Shown: positions 24,869-34,195, counted from the first letter of the stretch. The stretch: 56,127 nt of DNA from Bacteroidota bacterium (GCA_013285945.1 JABDGP010000013.1:1-56127); one strand, 5' to 3'. A program made the numbers and translations. Notes: a model not told the origin generated them from the letters alone.

Positions 24869-26449
24869 TCAGGCCTGTTCCAGAATCAATCGGGTCTCTT
24901 CCAGATCGAGCTCGTATTCAATCTTCCGCACGGCTTCTTCGCTGATTGCGCCTTCTTTGTGCATATCGTTAAGCACGGAGCGCTCCACTTGAATGATTTC
25001 CTTCTGAACACGATGAAAATCAGTCACCTGGTCTGCGCTTATCTTTCCAGCCGTCTCCCCTTTCCGTATCCGCTGAATCCGGATTTCATATTTTGTTTTG
25101 ACTTGGTTAAGGACCTCATCGCTTAGCCCTATCGAGTAATTCTCTTCGATATGCTCGATTACTTTGGTGACAATCTTTAATCGTGCTTGCTGCTCTTCTT
25201 GAAGTTCTTCTTCGCTCGGTTTAATACCTAACCATTTTACAAGGTGAGGAAGTGTAATTCCCTGAATAACAAGAGTAGCAAAGATTACAGAGAAAGTGAG
25301 GAAAATAATCATATCCCGGTTAGGGAAAGGAAGGTTGTTTAAGGTGATTGGCAGAGCCAAAGCTGCCGCCAGCGAAACCACTCCGCGCATACCACTCCAC
25401 GCGACAATTGTAACTGTCCGTGGATTCGGGCGCGGCTCGCGCTCTCGTATGCTTTTACTGAGCCATCGCGGCAAGTATGTTCCGGGATAAACCCAGATAA
25501 TCCTTAAAACTATCGTAGCTATGCTGATGATGGCCGCGTAGAATAAAAGCGTGAGAAATGAATGATCCTGAATGTGTCGTAAAATGACTGGCAACTGCAA
25601 GCCTATTAATATAAAGATCAATCCATTCAGAATAAAGATTACAGTCTCCCACACAGAGAATGCATTGAGCCTCGACTGATGCTTGAAAATGGCGGAGGAG
25701 TTCCAGCTCAAAAGCAATCCGCACGAAACCACCGACAATACACCGGAGACATGAATTTGCTCGGCGAGAAGGTAAGCTGTGTATGGCGCTATGAATGTAA
25801 GCGTAGTGTCGTTGATAGGGTTATCCGGAGTGATTTGGTGAATCCATTTAAACAACTGTCCGAGAACAAGTCCGCAAAGTATGCCAACAATAGCTACATA
25901 AAAGAAATTGAGACTTGCCAGCCAGAAGATAAACGTTCCGGACGCCGCAGCCGCAATTCCGTACCGATAAGCAATCAGGCCTGTGGCATCGTTCACCAAA
26001 CTTTCGCCTTCCAAAATTGTGATAACTCTTCGTGGTATCCCCAGTCCTTTGGTAGCAGCTGTTGCCGCAACGGCATCCGGCGGAGAAATAATAGCACCCA
26101 GCACAAAAGACTCGGGCCAGCCAAACCCGGGAATAAAATAATGAGCCACTACAGCGACTAACGTAGTGGTAAACAATACACAACCGATAGCCAACAAACT
26201 TATAGCTCTACTCGATGCTTTAAAGTCGGGCCATGAGGTACTCCATGCTGCAGAGTAAAGTACCGGTGGAAGAAAAAGCAAGAAGATTACATCAGGATCA
26301 AGTGTTATCGCTGGAAGCCCTGGGACAAGACTCACTGCTATTCCTACCAGCACCAACAATATCGGGTAAGGGATTTTGACACGATCGGCAACTTCTGCCA
26401 ATGCAGTGATGATGGCTAATAATATAATGACAACGGTAATGTTCTGCAT
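24869..26449 (-). CDS. CPA1 family Na+/H+ antiporter
   Basis: Started at the ATG at 26449 (MQNITVVIILLAIITALAEV), this is a 526-residue monovalent cation/proton antiporter with about 12 membrane helices. The ion-binding signature is visible in SPPDAVAATAA and in ESLVNDATGLIAYRYG; the ND pair carries the transported ions in this family. A motif AWSGMRGVVSLAAALALP follows, as in NhaP/Nhe proteins. The C-terminal ~110 residues form a cytoplasmic charged helical domain (GIKPSEEELQEEQQARLKIV onward) that often regulates activity. The longer start at 26485 adds 12 residues of no clear value. It is transcribed alone, divergent from the PTPS gene. Confidence 0.9.
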   Translation of the reverse strand: MQNITVVIILLAIITALAEVADRVKIPYPILLVLVGIAVSLVPGLPAITLDPDVIFLLFLPPVLYSAAWSTSWPDFKASSRAISLLAIGCVLFTTTLVAVVAHYFIPGFGWPESFVLGAIISPPDAVAATAATKGLGIPRRVITILEGESLVNDATGLIAYRYGIAAAASGTFIFWLASLNFFYVAIVGILCGLVLGQLFKWIHQITPDNPINDTTLTFIAPYTAYLLAEQIHVSGVLSVVSCGLLLSWNSSAIFKHQSRLNAFSVWETVIFILNGLIFILIGLQLPVILRHIQDHSFLTLLFYAAIISIATIVLRIIWVYPGTYLPRWLSKSIREREPRPNPRTVTIVAWSGMRGVVSLAAALALPITLNNLPFPNRDMIIFLTFSVIFATLVIQGITLPHLVKWLGIKPSEEELQEEQQARLKIVTKVIEHIEENYSIGLSDEVLNQVKTKYEIRIQRIRKGETAGKISADQVTDFHRVQKEIIQVERSVLNDMHKEGAISEEAVRKIEYELDLEETRLILEQA

Positions 26450-26564
26450 AACTAAATCCCTAAACTCCAATTTGTAAAAAAACATTCAAACCCTAGCAAT
26501 CTGCTATTTCAAAGAATAAGACTTTGATTGAACTTTTTTGATACTTTCATGGTACTAAGTGCTA

Positions 26565-26975
26565 ATGAAAGTTGCCCTCTCGCGAAAGGAACATTTTAAT
26601 GCTGCCCACCGGCTGCATAATCCCGCCTGGAGCGATGAAAAGAACAAGGAGGTCTTTGGCAAATGTAATAACCCGCACTATCACGGCCACAACTATGCGT
26701 TTATCGTAACGCTTATTGGCGACCCTGATCCAGACACGGGCTACGTCTTCGATCTGAAGTTGCTTAGCGATCTGATCAACGAGAATGTTATCAAACACTT
26801 TGACCATAAAAACCTTAACTTAGATACTGTTTACTTTAAAACTCTCAACCCAACAGCCGAAAACATTGCCATGGTGATATGGCGGATATTAAGGCAGCAC
26901 ATCGACAACAAATACGAACTGAAAATCAAATTATATGAGACAGAAAGAAATAGCGTTGAATATCCAGCCCATTAA
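26565..26975 (+). CDS. 6-pyruvoyl-tetrahydropterin synthase / QueD family enzyme
   Basis: A 136-residue enzyme from the ATG at 26565. Zinc ligands are visible: His15 in FNAAHRLH and His40/His42 in NNPHYHGHNY. The catalytic Cys34 is in FGKCNNP. The later motifs GYVFDLKLL, HFDHKNLNL and NPTAENIA match the family. The run GKCNNP-xx-HGHNY is closer to eukaryotic-type PTPS (tetrahydrobiopterin route) than to Escherichia coli QueD, so conversion of dihydroneopterin triphosphate to 6-pyruvoyl-tetrahydropterin is favoured but not certain. Its 3' end overlaps folE by 41 bp, which supports a shared GTP-to-pterin pathway. Confidence 0.85.
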   Translation: MKVALSRKEHFNAAHRLHNPAWSDEKNKEVFGKCNNPHYHGHNYAFIVTLIGDPDPDTGYVFDLKLLSDLINENVIKHFDHKNLNLDTVYFKTLNPTAENIAMVIWRILRQHIDNKYELKIKLYETERNSVEYPAH

Positions 26976-27624
26976 GCCACTGGGTTTTGATGAAGACGAA
27001 GATCATCCGATCACTTCGTATGATACGCCTTTGCGGGAAGACGCATTCCTTCTATCAGACGACGAGAAAATCGAAAAGATAGAAAGTCATTTTCGGGAGA
27101 TTATGACCACACTTGGTCTTGACCTCACCGACGACAGCCTGAACGGCACACCAAAAAGGGTTGCCAAGATGTTTGTGAAAGAAGCTTTTAGCGGACTGAA
27201 CCCTGCCAACCGACCTAACACCAGACTCTTTGAAAATAAATACAAGTATGACCAGATGCTTGTAGAAAAAGACATCACCTTTTACTCTCATTGCGAGCAT
27301 CACTTCGTTCCCATTTATGGCAAGGCTCATGTTGCCTACTTCTCCTCGGGCAAAGTTATCGGTCTAAGTAAGATCAACCGGTTTGTTCAGTTCTTTGCCA
27401 AAAGACCTCAAGTACAGGAACGACTGACTGTGCAGATAGGAAAAGAGCTGGAGCGCGTACTCAATACAACTGATGTCGCCGTAGTCATCGATGCTAACCA
27501 CATGTGCGTTGCTTCACGGGGCGTTGGCGACACCAACAGTAAAACAGGCACAGCTTACTTCTCGGGGAAATTCAGGGATGAAAATGTGAAGCGCGAGTTT
27601 TTGAATTACATCAACACCAAATAG
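26935..27624 (+). CDS. folE: GTP cyclohydrolase I
   Basis: A 229-residue FolE. The enzyme opens the imidazole ring of GTP and forms 7,8-dihydroneopterin triphosphate for folate, biopterin or queuosine synthesis. Zinc-site residues are Cys120, His123 (in SHCEHHFVPI) and Cys191 (in HMCVASRG). The motifs GLSKINR and RPQVQERLT, which bind substrate, follow in normal order. The start overlaps the upstream PTPS gene by 41 bp; the N-terminal 40 residues are variable, but no later ATG comes before the conserved core. Coupled translation with the PTPS gene is likely. Confidence 0.95.
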   Translation: MRQKEIALNIQPIKPLGFDEDEDHPITSYDTPLREDAFLLSDDEKIEKIESHFREIMTTLGLDLTDDSLNGTPKRVAKMFVKEAFSGLNPANRPNTRLFENKYKYDQMLVEKDITFYSHCEHHFVPIYGKAHVAYFSSGKVIGLSKINRFVQFFAKRPQVQERLTVQIGKELERVLNTTDVAVVIDANHMCVASRGVGDTNSKTGTAYFSGKFRDENVKREFLNYINTK

Positions 27625-27625
27625 G

Positions 27626-27656
27626 TTTTTCAAATAGCAGGTTCTCAGTACCTTTG
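27626..27656 (+). promoter_or_regulatory. Candidate promoter of mtaB
   Basis: TACCTTTG at 27649-27656 matches the Bacteroidota -7 consensus TAnnTTTG exactly. A T-run with TTTTTC at 27626-27631, 17 bp upstream, could act as a degenerate -33 element. The site lies 10 bp before the mtaB ATG, giving a very short leader, as is common in this phylum. Confidence 0.5.
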
Positions 27657-27666
27657 TGGCCTGCCC

Positions 27667-28986
27667 ATGAAAAAAGTCGCTTTTTATACGCTAGGCTGTA
27701 AGCTGAACTATTCAGAAACATCTACCATTGCCCGTAAATTTGAAGAAAAAGGCTATCGCAGAGTTGAATTCACAGACAGTCCCGATATTTTCATAATCAA
27801 TACGTGTTCCGTTACTGAAAATGCAGACAAGAAATGCAGTAAGGTTGTTCGCGAAGCCCGCGCTATTTCCCCGAATGGGTACGTTGCCATTATTGGCTGT
27901 TATGCTCAGTTGAAACCGAAAGAAATTGCAGAAATACCCGGAGTAGATGCTGTGCTTGGTGCATCTGAGAAATTCAGGCTCATGGAGTTGCTCGATGGCT
28001 TTGAGCGACCGGAACAGACCAAAGTATTTAGTTCAGAGATCGGTGAAGTAAAAAACTTCAATACCTCGTATTCCTTATTTGATCGCACACGCACCTTCTT
28101 GAAAGTACAGGATGGCTGTGATTACTCCTGCACGTTTTGCACAATTCCATTGGCCCGCGGTAGTAGCCGCAGCGACAGCATACAAAACATTGTAAAAACA
28201 GCTAATGAAGTAGCCAAAACCGAAGTAAAGGAAATTGTACTCACGGGAGTGAATACCGGTGATTTTGGCTTGCAAAGTGGAGAACGCAAAGAACGCTTTC
28301 TTGACCTAGTCAAAGCATTAGACAAGGTAGATGGAATTGAGCGTTTCAGGATCTCATCTATTGAACCAAACCTGCTGCATGACGAAATCATCGAATTCGT
28401 GTCAGAATCAAAACGATTTGTCCCTCATTTCCATATCCCGCTCCAGTCAGGATCTAATAAGATATTGAAACTCATGCGAAGGCGCTACCAGCGTGAGCTA
28501 TACACGGCCAGAGTTGAAAAAATAAAGTTGGTGATGCCGCACGCCTGCATTGGTGTAGATGTCATTGTAGGCTTTCCAGGTGAAACTCATGAGGATTTTC
28601 TTGAGACATATCAATTTCTCAACGAACTGCCAATTTCCTATCTGCATGTTTTCACTTATTCGGAAAGGGAAAACACGATTGCAGCAGATATGCCTGATTC
28701 TGTCCCTCAAAAAGAGCGAAATGAGCGCTCCAGAATGCTCCATATACTTTCCGATAAGAAAAGAAGGGCGTTTTATGAGTCGAATTTGGGTAGGGAGTCC
28801 ACAGTCCTGTTCGAAAACGACATTGAAGACGGCCGGATGCATGGCTTTACCGAAAATTATGTACGTGTGGCGGCAAAATACGACCCTATCCTTATCAACG
28901 AACTGAAAAAAGTGCACCTTGCTTCCCTATCTGAAAAGGGGTTTGTCAATGTAGACGAAGTAGAAACCTCGGTTTTTGCGCATTAA
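27667..28986 (+). CDS. mtaB: tRNA t6A37 methylthiotransferase MtaB
   Basis: A 439-residue radical-SAM methylthiotransferase that converts t6A37 to ms2t6A in tRNAs decoding ANN codons. The N-terminal MTTase domain starts with MKKVAFYTLGCKLNYSET (Cys11), with further cluster cysteines in INTCSVTENA (Cys48) and IIGCYAQ. The radical-SAM cluster motif CDYSCTFC has Cys151, Cys155 and Cys158. PLQSGSNKILKLMRR and the GVDVIVGFPGE segment are characteristic. The spelling LGCKLNYSET distinguishes MtaB from MiaB (LGCqMN). A TRAM-like C-terminal part follows. It lies 42 bp after folE. Confidence 0.93.
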   Translation: MKKVAFYTLGCKLNYSETSTIARKFEEKGYRRVEFTDSPDIFIINTCSVTENADKKCSKVVREARAISPNGYVAIIGCYAQLKPKEIAEIPGVDAVLGASEKFRLMELLDGFERPEQTKVFSSEIGEVKNFNTSYSLFDRTRTFLKVQDGCDYSCTFCTIPLARGSSRSDSIQNIVKTANEVAKTEVKEIVLTGVNTGDFGLQSGERKERFLDLVKALDKVDGIERFRISSIEPNLLHDEIIEFVSESKRFVPHFHIPLQSGSNKILKLMRRRYQRELYTARVEKIKLVMPHACIGVDVIVGFPGETHEDFLETYQFLNELPISYLHVFTYSERENTIAADMPDSVPQKERNERSRMLHILSDKKRRAFYESNLGRESTVLFENDIEDGRMHGFTENYVRVAAKYDPILINELKKVHLASLSEKGFVNVDEVETSVFAH

Positions 28987-29188
28987 TCCCTTAAAGTATT
29001 TCTTGAAGAGGTAATCTGACGTTGGGTTTGTGTAAGATTTGCCAGCTCATTTAAAAGAAACTCGCTGATTTTCGCTTTTTCTTCTTTTTTCATCTTCTGC
29101 TTACACAACTTTTATCTGAGGCCACTCAGCCAAATGCTCCCTTGGGGCCTGCTATACATTTGTATCACCAAACACAAACAGAAACAAA

Positions 29189-29350
29189 ATGAAAGCAGTT
29201 ATCACATTCTTCTTCGCAGTTTGCCTCCTCGCTTCTTGCACTACCGAATATCAGTGTCATTCTTATGGCCAGACGAACCAGTCTACAGGTCACGGAACAA
29301 AAGCTCAGGCAAAATACGCTAAGCACAACAAGCATAAGAGCCTGTTCTAA
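29189..29350 (+). CDS. 53-residue lipoprotein
   Basis: A short gene starting at the ATG at 29189. The product begins MKAVITFFFAVCLLASC with a typical Bacteroidota lipobox (LLASC, Cys17). The mature part has 37 residues: TTEYQCHSYGQTNQ, then a basic tail rich in Lys, His and Gln (AKYAKHNKHKSLF). It stops 2 bp before the convergent end of the LolD-like gene. Similar tiny lipoproteins with such tails are frequent and unstudied. No function is assigned; the reading is supported by the signal, an A-rich leader (AACAAAATG) and an in-frame stop. Confidence 0.6.
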   Translation: MKAVITFFFAVCLLASCTTEYQCHSYGQTNQSTGHGTKAQAKYAKHNKHKSLF

Positions 29351-29352
29351 GA

Positions 29353-30006
29353 TCAGGACAGAATCACTCCGTCCTTAATCTCGACTTTGCGGTCGGCCAT
29401 GGAAGCAAATTCCTGATTGTGCGTAACAATCACGAAAGTCTGGCCAAAATCCTTTCGCAATTGAAAGAAAAGTTGATGGAGTTCCGAGGCGTTCTTTGAA
29501 TCCAGGTTTCCACTGGGTTCGTCAGCAAAAATCAATAAAGGAGAATTTATCAAAGCTCGCGCAACGGCTACCCTTTGTTGCTCTCCTCCCGAAAGTTCGG
29601 ATGGCTTATGATCAGATCGGCTGTCCACATTCAAAGACTTTAATAACTCTTTCGCGCGAAGCTTGATCTTCTTCGAATCTGTTTTAGCAATCATACCGGG
29701 AATCATCACGTTTTCCAGAGCGGTAAATTCGGGCAAGAGATTATGGAATTGAAAGACAAATCCAAGGTTCTTGTTTCTGAATTCCGCCAATGATTTGGCG
29801 GGCTGTGAAAACAGATTAGTGTCATTGATTGTCACTTCTCCTTCATCAGGCGCATCCAGTGAGCCTAGAATATGCAATAATGTACTTTTACCAGCTCCCG
29901 AAGCACCCACAATTGCTACAACCTCTCCTTTCTGAATTTCGAGATGAACTCCTTTCAATACAGGGAGAGATCGGTATGATTTTTTGAGGCCGTTGGCTTT
30001 GAGCAT
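29353..30006 (-). CDS. ABC transporter ATP-binding protein, LolD/MacB type
   Basis: A 217-residue ATPase from the ATG at 30006 ([13 protein letters not shown]; a start at 30024 would add six residues). Motifs in order: Walker [11 protein letters not shown]-loop [16 protein letters not shown], signature LSGGEQQR, Walker [14 protein letters not shown] and H-loop [16 protein letters not shown] is typical of LolD, which powers lipoprotein extraction from the inner membrane, and of related ATPases that partner with FtsX-type permeases. No permease is adjacent. The orphan permease at 22343-24841 is a possible but unproven partner. It is divergent from sucC. Confidence 0.88.
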   Translation of the reverse strand: MLKANGLKKSYRSLPVLKGVHLEIQKGEVVAIVGASGAGKSTLLHILGSLDAPDEGEVTINDTNLFSQPAKSLAEFRNKNLGFVFQFHNLLPEFTALENVMIPGMIAKTDSKKIKLRAKELLKSLNVDSRSDHKPSELSGGEQQRVAVARALINSPLLIFADEPSGNLDSKNASELHQLFFQLRKDFGQTFVIVTHNQEFASMADRKVEIKDGVILS

Positions 30007-30054
30007 AGTATTATTTAAGGGCAAAAGAATTTAGAAAGCTGACAAACTTTACAA

Positions 30055-30086
30055 TTTGAAATAAAGGTTTAAAAAAAGTAGCTTGC
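30055..30086 (+). promoter_or_regulatory. Candidate promoter of sucC
   Basis: TTTG at 30055-30058 and TAGCTTGC at 30079-30086 are separated by 20 bp, matching the Bacteroidota -33/-7 arrangement TTTG-N19-21-TAnnTTTG with one mismatch. The leader to the sucC ATG at 30105 would be about 12 nt. Confidence 0.5.
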
Positions 30087-30104
30087 TTCCAAAACTAAAT
30101 TCAA

Positions 30105-31316
30105 ATGAACATTCACGAATACCAGGCTAAGGAGCTTTTGAAAAAATATGGTGTAGCTGTTCAACGTGGCATTGTGGCCGATACCCCCGATAAAGCGGTA
30201 GCAGCTGCCAAGGGTATTAATGCAGAAACAGGTTCCAAATGGTTTGTTGTGAAATCTCAGATCCATGCCGGTGGGCGCGGCAAAGGAACGGTTAAAGAAA
30301 CCGGTTCAAGAGGTGTTGTTTTAGCCAAAAGCATCGACGAAGTTTTTGAAAAGTCTAAGGCGATTTTGGGTGGTACTTTGGTAACTATCCAAACTGGCGC
30401 TGCTGGGAAAAAAGTAAACAAAGTACTTGTAGCAGAGGATGTTTATTATCCAGGCGAAAGTGAACCTAAGGAATATTATATGAGCATCTTGCTCGACCGG
30501 TCAAAAAGCCAGCCTGTAATTATGGCCAGTACTGAGGGCGGAATGAACATCGAGGAAGTAGCTGCTACTCATCCCGAAAAAATAGTGAAGGAATGGGTTG
30601 ATCCATCCATTGGCCTTCAGCCATTTCAGGCCAGAAAAGTAGCATTCTCGCTGGGTCTTGAAGGGAATGCTTTCAAGGAGATGGTGAAGTTCGTGAATGC
30701 GTTGTACACGGCCTACATGGCATTGGATGCATCCATGTTTGAAATCAATCCTGTTTTAAAAACATCAGATAACAAAATACTGGCTGTTGATGGAAAAGTA
30801 AACCTGGATGACAACGCACTTTTCCGTCACAAAGACCTTGAAGAACTACGCGATATTACTGAAGAAGACCCACTCGAGGTTGAAGCCGGGAAGTCGGGTT
30901 TAAATTATGTAAAACTTGATGGGAATGTTGGTTGCATGGTGAATGGTGCCGGACTTGCTATGGCAACGATGGATATTATAAAAATATCGGGTGGCGAGCC
31001 AGCCAATTTTCTTGATGTGGGTGGTGGCGCCAATGCAGAAACCGTTGAGGCTGGGTTTAGGATCATTCTAAAAGACCCTAATGTTAAAGCAATATTAATC
31101 AACATTTTTGGAGGTATCGTACGGTGTGATCGCGTTGCCAATGGTGTGGTTGAGGCATACAAGAAAGTAGGGAATATCCCAGTACCGATTATCGTGCGCT
31201 TGCAAGGCACAAATGCTGAAGAAGGCGCCAAGATTATCCGTGAATCTGGATTGAAGGTATTCTCTGCCATTTTGTTGAAAGATGCTGCCGAACGAATCAA
31301 GGAAGTTTTGGCGTAA
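30105..31316 (+). CDS. sucC: Succinate-CoA ligase (ADP-forming) subunit beta
   Basis: A 403-residue SucC, the ATP-grasp subunit of succinyl-CoA synthetase in the TCA cycle. It starts [17 protein letters not shown], the highly conserved family start. The nucleotide-binding lysine region [16 protein letters not shown] and the FEINPV metal-binding segment are present. The C-terminal CoA-ligase domain has [31 protein letters not shown] and [10 protein letters not shown]. The family length is 385-405. The partner sucD is not within the window, as is usual for separated sucC/sucD in Bacteroidota. The outer-membrane protein gene follows after 60 bp. Confidence 0.95.
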   Translation: MNIHEYQAKELLKKYGVAVQRGIVADTPDKAVAAAKGINAETGSKWFVVKSQIHAGGRGKGTVKETGSRGVVLAKSIDEVFEKSKAILGGTLVTIQTGAAGKKVNKVLVAEDVYYPGESEPKEYYMSILLDRSKSQPVIMASTEGGMNIEEVAATHPEKIVKEWVDPSIGLQPFQARKVAFSLGLEGNAFKEMVKFVNALYTAYMALDASMFEINPVLKTSDNKILAVDGKVNLDDNALFRHKDLEELRDITEEDPLEVEAGKSGLNYVKLDGNVGCMVNGAGLAMATMDIIKISGGEPANFLDVGGGANAETVEAGFRIILKDPNVKAILINIFGGIVRCDRVANGVVEAYKKVGNIPVPIIVRLQGTNAEEGAKIIRESGLKVFSAILLKDAAERIKEVLA

Positions 31317-31376
31317 ATGGCTGGTTTCCTTATTGCTGTTATTTGCATAAATTAGCTGTGAATTTTACCTGAGGTA

Positions 31377-32273
31377 ATGAAAAGGATTCTACTCGTCTTG
31401 TTTGCTTGTCTCATTCTTTGGCCTGAGTTATCTCAATCACAGAGTTTTTTTGCTATCCGGAGAGAAAGATCATTAATTCTGACGGCAGGCACGGGCTCAT
31501 CTACTTATTATGGTGAGCTATCAAACCCAGGTTCGGTTATAAAATTCCAGCCAAATTTCAATGTTGGGCTTCAGGCCTACGTCAGCCCGATCATTAGTAT
31601 TAGAACTGAAGTAAACTGGTTCGTTTTAAAAGGTTCGGATACCCAAGCTAATGAGGAAGGGAGAAAAGCCCGAGGTTTGTCCTTTACTTCAAGCTGTTTT
31701 GAACTAAGTGCAACCGGTGCAGTAAGCCTATATGCAAACGGTAATCGGTATTATCGAAGACCAGCTATAAACATTTATGCGTTTACCGGGATTGGCATTT
31801 TGTATTTTAACCCCAAGGCTGACTACAAAGGTAAAAGTTACGCGCTGGAGCCACTGCATACCGAGGGCGTCAGTTATAGTAGAGTTGTGCCGGTTATACC
31901 AATTGGGCTTGGCATTCGATTAAAAGTAGGGCCGAATACCAATCTAGTTTTTGAAGGGGGATATAGGAAGACGTTTACTGATTACCTGGACGATGTAAGC
32001 AATAAATATACAGCTCCAAGTTCTAACCCCATAACGGCTTATTTCCAAAACCCGAATAATCCCCTATATAATCCTAGCGCGACCGGTACTACAAATAATT
32101 TCACAGCTGGTTTTAAACGGGGCAATCCAAATTCAGCAGATAGCTATTTTTTACTGAATGCAAAGATTGAATACTATCTGCCGTTTTCTTCGTCAAAAAG
32201 AGGTAGTGGGCTGATCAGCAAGCGTAAGTCTAACTACCGATATAATAAGCGAGGTGGGATGAAACGGAGATAG
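31377..32273 (+). CDS. Outer-membrane beta-barrel protein (DUF6089-like)
   Basis: A 298-residue exported protein with signal peptide (MKRILLVLFACLILWPELSQ) and short beta-strands ending in aromatic residues. The early motif GTGSSTYYGELSNP resembles the STYYGDLN start of DUF6089-type outer-membrane barrels. Later strands include VGLQAYVSPIISIRTEVNWF, PAINIYAFTGIGILYFNP and LVFEGGYRKTFTDYLDDVSN. After the last strand (YFLLNAKIEYYLPF) comes a basic tail (SSKRGSGLISKRKSNYRYN with KRGGMKRR), which is odd because most barrels end at the aromatic strand. It follows sucC and converges with the polysaccharide locus 12 bp away. Its role is unknown. Confidence 0.75.
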   Translation: MKRILLVLFACLILWPELSQSQSFFAIRRERSLILTAGTGSSTYYGELSNPGSVIKFQPNFNVGLQAYVSPIISIRTEVNWFVLKGSDTQANEEGRKARGLSFTSSCFELSATGAVSLYANGNRYYRRPAINIYAFTGIGILYFNPKADYKGKSYALEPLHTEGVSYSRVVPVIPIGLGIRLKVGPNTNLVFEGGYRKTFTDYLDDVSNKYTAPSSNPITAYFQNPNNPLYNPSATGTTNNFTAGFKRGNPNSADSYFLLNAKIEYYLPFSSSKRGSGLISKRKSNYRYNKRGGMKRR

Positions 32274-32284
32274 GCAGGGAAGAG

Positions 32285-34192
32285 TTATTGCTTATCTAAT
32301 ATTTCGTAGCGCGAGTAGTTGCTTTTGTATTCTGGCACTAATTCTTTCATTAAGGCTACACTCTTAAGTTCATTACGGTCATTGACCAAGTCATTAAATA
32401 GCTCAACATACCTGTTGATTTCTTCGTAGGAGTACTTGGGAACCCTAGCAATCATGATTTTTTGATGGTGCGTACGAATTGTGTCTTCAGTGTTATTCAG
32501 CAATTCTTCATATAGTTTTTCACCCTCCCTCAAGCCTGTGAATACGATGTCAATATCCTTCCTTGGTTCTAGCCCTGACAGCCAGATCATTTTCTCGGCC
32601 AAATCAAGTATCCTGACAGATTTTCCCATATCAAAAATGAAAATTTCGCCGCCTTTCCCCATGGTGCCGGCCTCTAGTACGAGTTGGCATGCTTCTGGGA
32701 TGGTCATGAAATAACGTGTAATCTCAGGATGTGTGACAGTAATCGGGCCGCCTTCCTTTATCTGTTTTTTGAAGAATGGAATCACCGAACCATTAGATCC
32801 TAACACATTGCCAAAGCGCGTTGTGACAAAAGCCGTACGAGCCTTCCCAGTCACAAGTAAATAATCGTTTAGCGATTGCACATAAATTTCGGCGATTCGC
32901 TTGGAGCACCCCATGACATTTGTTGGATTTACAGCCTTATCGGTTGAAATCATTACAAATTTCGAGACATTGAATTCCGCTGCGAGATCGGCGAGTATCT
33001 TGGTCCCTAAAACATTGCAAGTAATCGCCTCCGATGCATTGCTCTCCATCATAGGCACATGTTTGTAAGCAGCTGCATGATAAACTATCTCAGGCTTGTG
33101 TTCCTCAAATAAGAACCTGATTCTTTCCTGGTTATTAATGTCTGCCAGATAAAAATAGAATCTAACCCCCGTTTCCAATGAGGAAGCTTCTCTTTCCAAC
33201 TCATATAGGGCAGATTCTGATTGATCAATAAGAATGATTGAGCCGGGTTTATTTAAGGCGACCTGTCTGAAAAGTTCTGACCCGATAGAACCCGCAGCAC
33301 CGGTAATTAATACTCGTTTGCCTCGCAGATCAGATTCTATATTAGCATTTTGGATTTTAATAGACTCTCTTCCGAGTAAGTCCTCAATATTGATTTCTTT
33401 AATTTGATTTAAACTTAACTCACCCCGCACCCATTTTTCTACCGGAGGTACCGACCTCACTTTTATCTGGTTTCGGATACACTCATCTACAACTTCATTT
33501 TTCCGTTCAAGTGTGATATCCTTAGCTGTGAAGATTAGCTCATCCACTGACTGGTCTGCAAATACACGATGAAGTTCTGAAGTTCTGGCACTAAAGATTG
33601 TAGTACCATCTATGATTTTACCGGCTTTATTTGGGTCATCCTCTAAAAAACCAACAACTTTCATCCGTGGAGTCGATTCCAATACATGGCGTGTAATAAT
33701 TCCCGTCTGCCCGGCTCCAAAGATCATCACCCGGGACCTATTGATCATTAAATTCCTGTAATAAGAGAAAATGTACTTTACAAGAAGGCGATAGTTGAAT
33801 AATAAAAGAAAGGAGGACAAAAGACTGATAAAAACAACTGAGTAAGGAATGATGTTTCCCCGATTGTTATAATAAAAGATCATGTTTGAAGCTGCAACCA
33901 GCGCTCCGTTTAAAGTCGTCATGGCAAAAATCCTGGCACCATCCTGTATTCCCGTGTATCGTATAATTCCCTTATAGCTATTGGTAATCGTGATGGAGAT
34001 GAGTCCGCAGGTGGCATATAGCAAAATTCCGGCACCGAAATTATTGTGCTCAAGGTCTGGCGCAGAAAAATTGAATCGCAGAAGGTAACCCAGTAACGAC
34101 GAGAAAGAAATGAGCGTAATATCAATAAAGATGATTACCCAGCGAGGTAATATCCGCAGGTTGCGAATGAACTTGACAAAAAAACGGACCAA
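32285..34192 (-). CDS. PglF/WbpM-like nucleoside-diphosphate-sugar 4,6-dehydratase
   Basis: A 635-residue membrane protein. The first ~140 residues hold four membrane helices, followed by a nucleotide-binding CoA-like domain (GAGQTGIITRHVL near 155) and a C-terminal short-chain-dehydrogenase domain. The latter has the Rossmann motif GAAGSIGSELFRQV, ISTDKAVNPTNVMG (a TDK-type active-site variant, as in PglF/WbpM) and FGNVLGSNGSVIP. This family converts UDP-GlcNAc to the 4-keto-6-deoxy sugar at the membrane, the first step to bacillosamine or QuiNAc. The gene is the last of the unit 40153-32285, 3 bp after the small exosortase-signal protein gene. Its partners (PglE-, PglD-, PglC-like) are in the same direction 6-11 kb upstream. 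Confidence 0.9.
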   Translation of the reverse strand: MVRFFVKFIRNLRILPRWVIIFIDITLISFSSLLGYLLRFNFSAPDLEHNNFGAGILLYATCGLISITITNSYKGIIRYTGIQDGARIFAMTTLNGALVAASNMIFYYNNRGNIIPYSVVFISLLSSFLLLFNYRLLVKYIFSYYRNLMINRSRVMIFGAGQTGIITRHVLESTPRMKVVGFLEDDPNKAGKIIDGTTIFSARTSELHRVFADQSVDELIFTAKDITLERKNEVVDECIRNQIKVRSVPPVEKWVRGELSLNQIKEINIEDLLGRESIKIQNANIESDLRGKRVLITGAAGSIGSELFRQVALNKPGSIILIDQSESALYELEREASSLETGVRFYFYLADINNQERIRFLFEEHKPEIVYHAAAYKHVPMMESNASEAITCNVLGTKILADLAAEFNVSKFVMISTDKAVNPTNVMGCSKRIAEIYVQSLNDYLLVTGKARTAFVTTRFGNVLGSNGSVIPFFKKQIKEGGPITVTHPEITRYFMTIPEACQLVLEAGTMGKGGEIFIFDMGKSVRILDLAEKMIWLSGLEPRKDIDIVFTGLREGEKLYEELLNNTEDTIRTHHQKIMIARVPKYSYEEINRYVELFNDLVNDRNELKSVALMKELVPEYKSNYSRYEILDKQ

Positions 34193-34195
34193 TTA

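Noticed and set aside
25679-26161. Plus-strand 160-codon frame opposite the Na+/H+ antiporter
   Set aside because: It is antisense to conserved transmembrane segments of the antiporter and has no domain.
29134-29322. Plus-strand frame of 62 codons overlapping the 53-residue lipoprotein
   Set aside because: The lipoprotein frame at 29189-29350 has a proper signal with lipobox; this one lacks any such feature.
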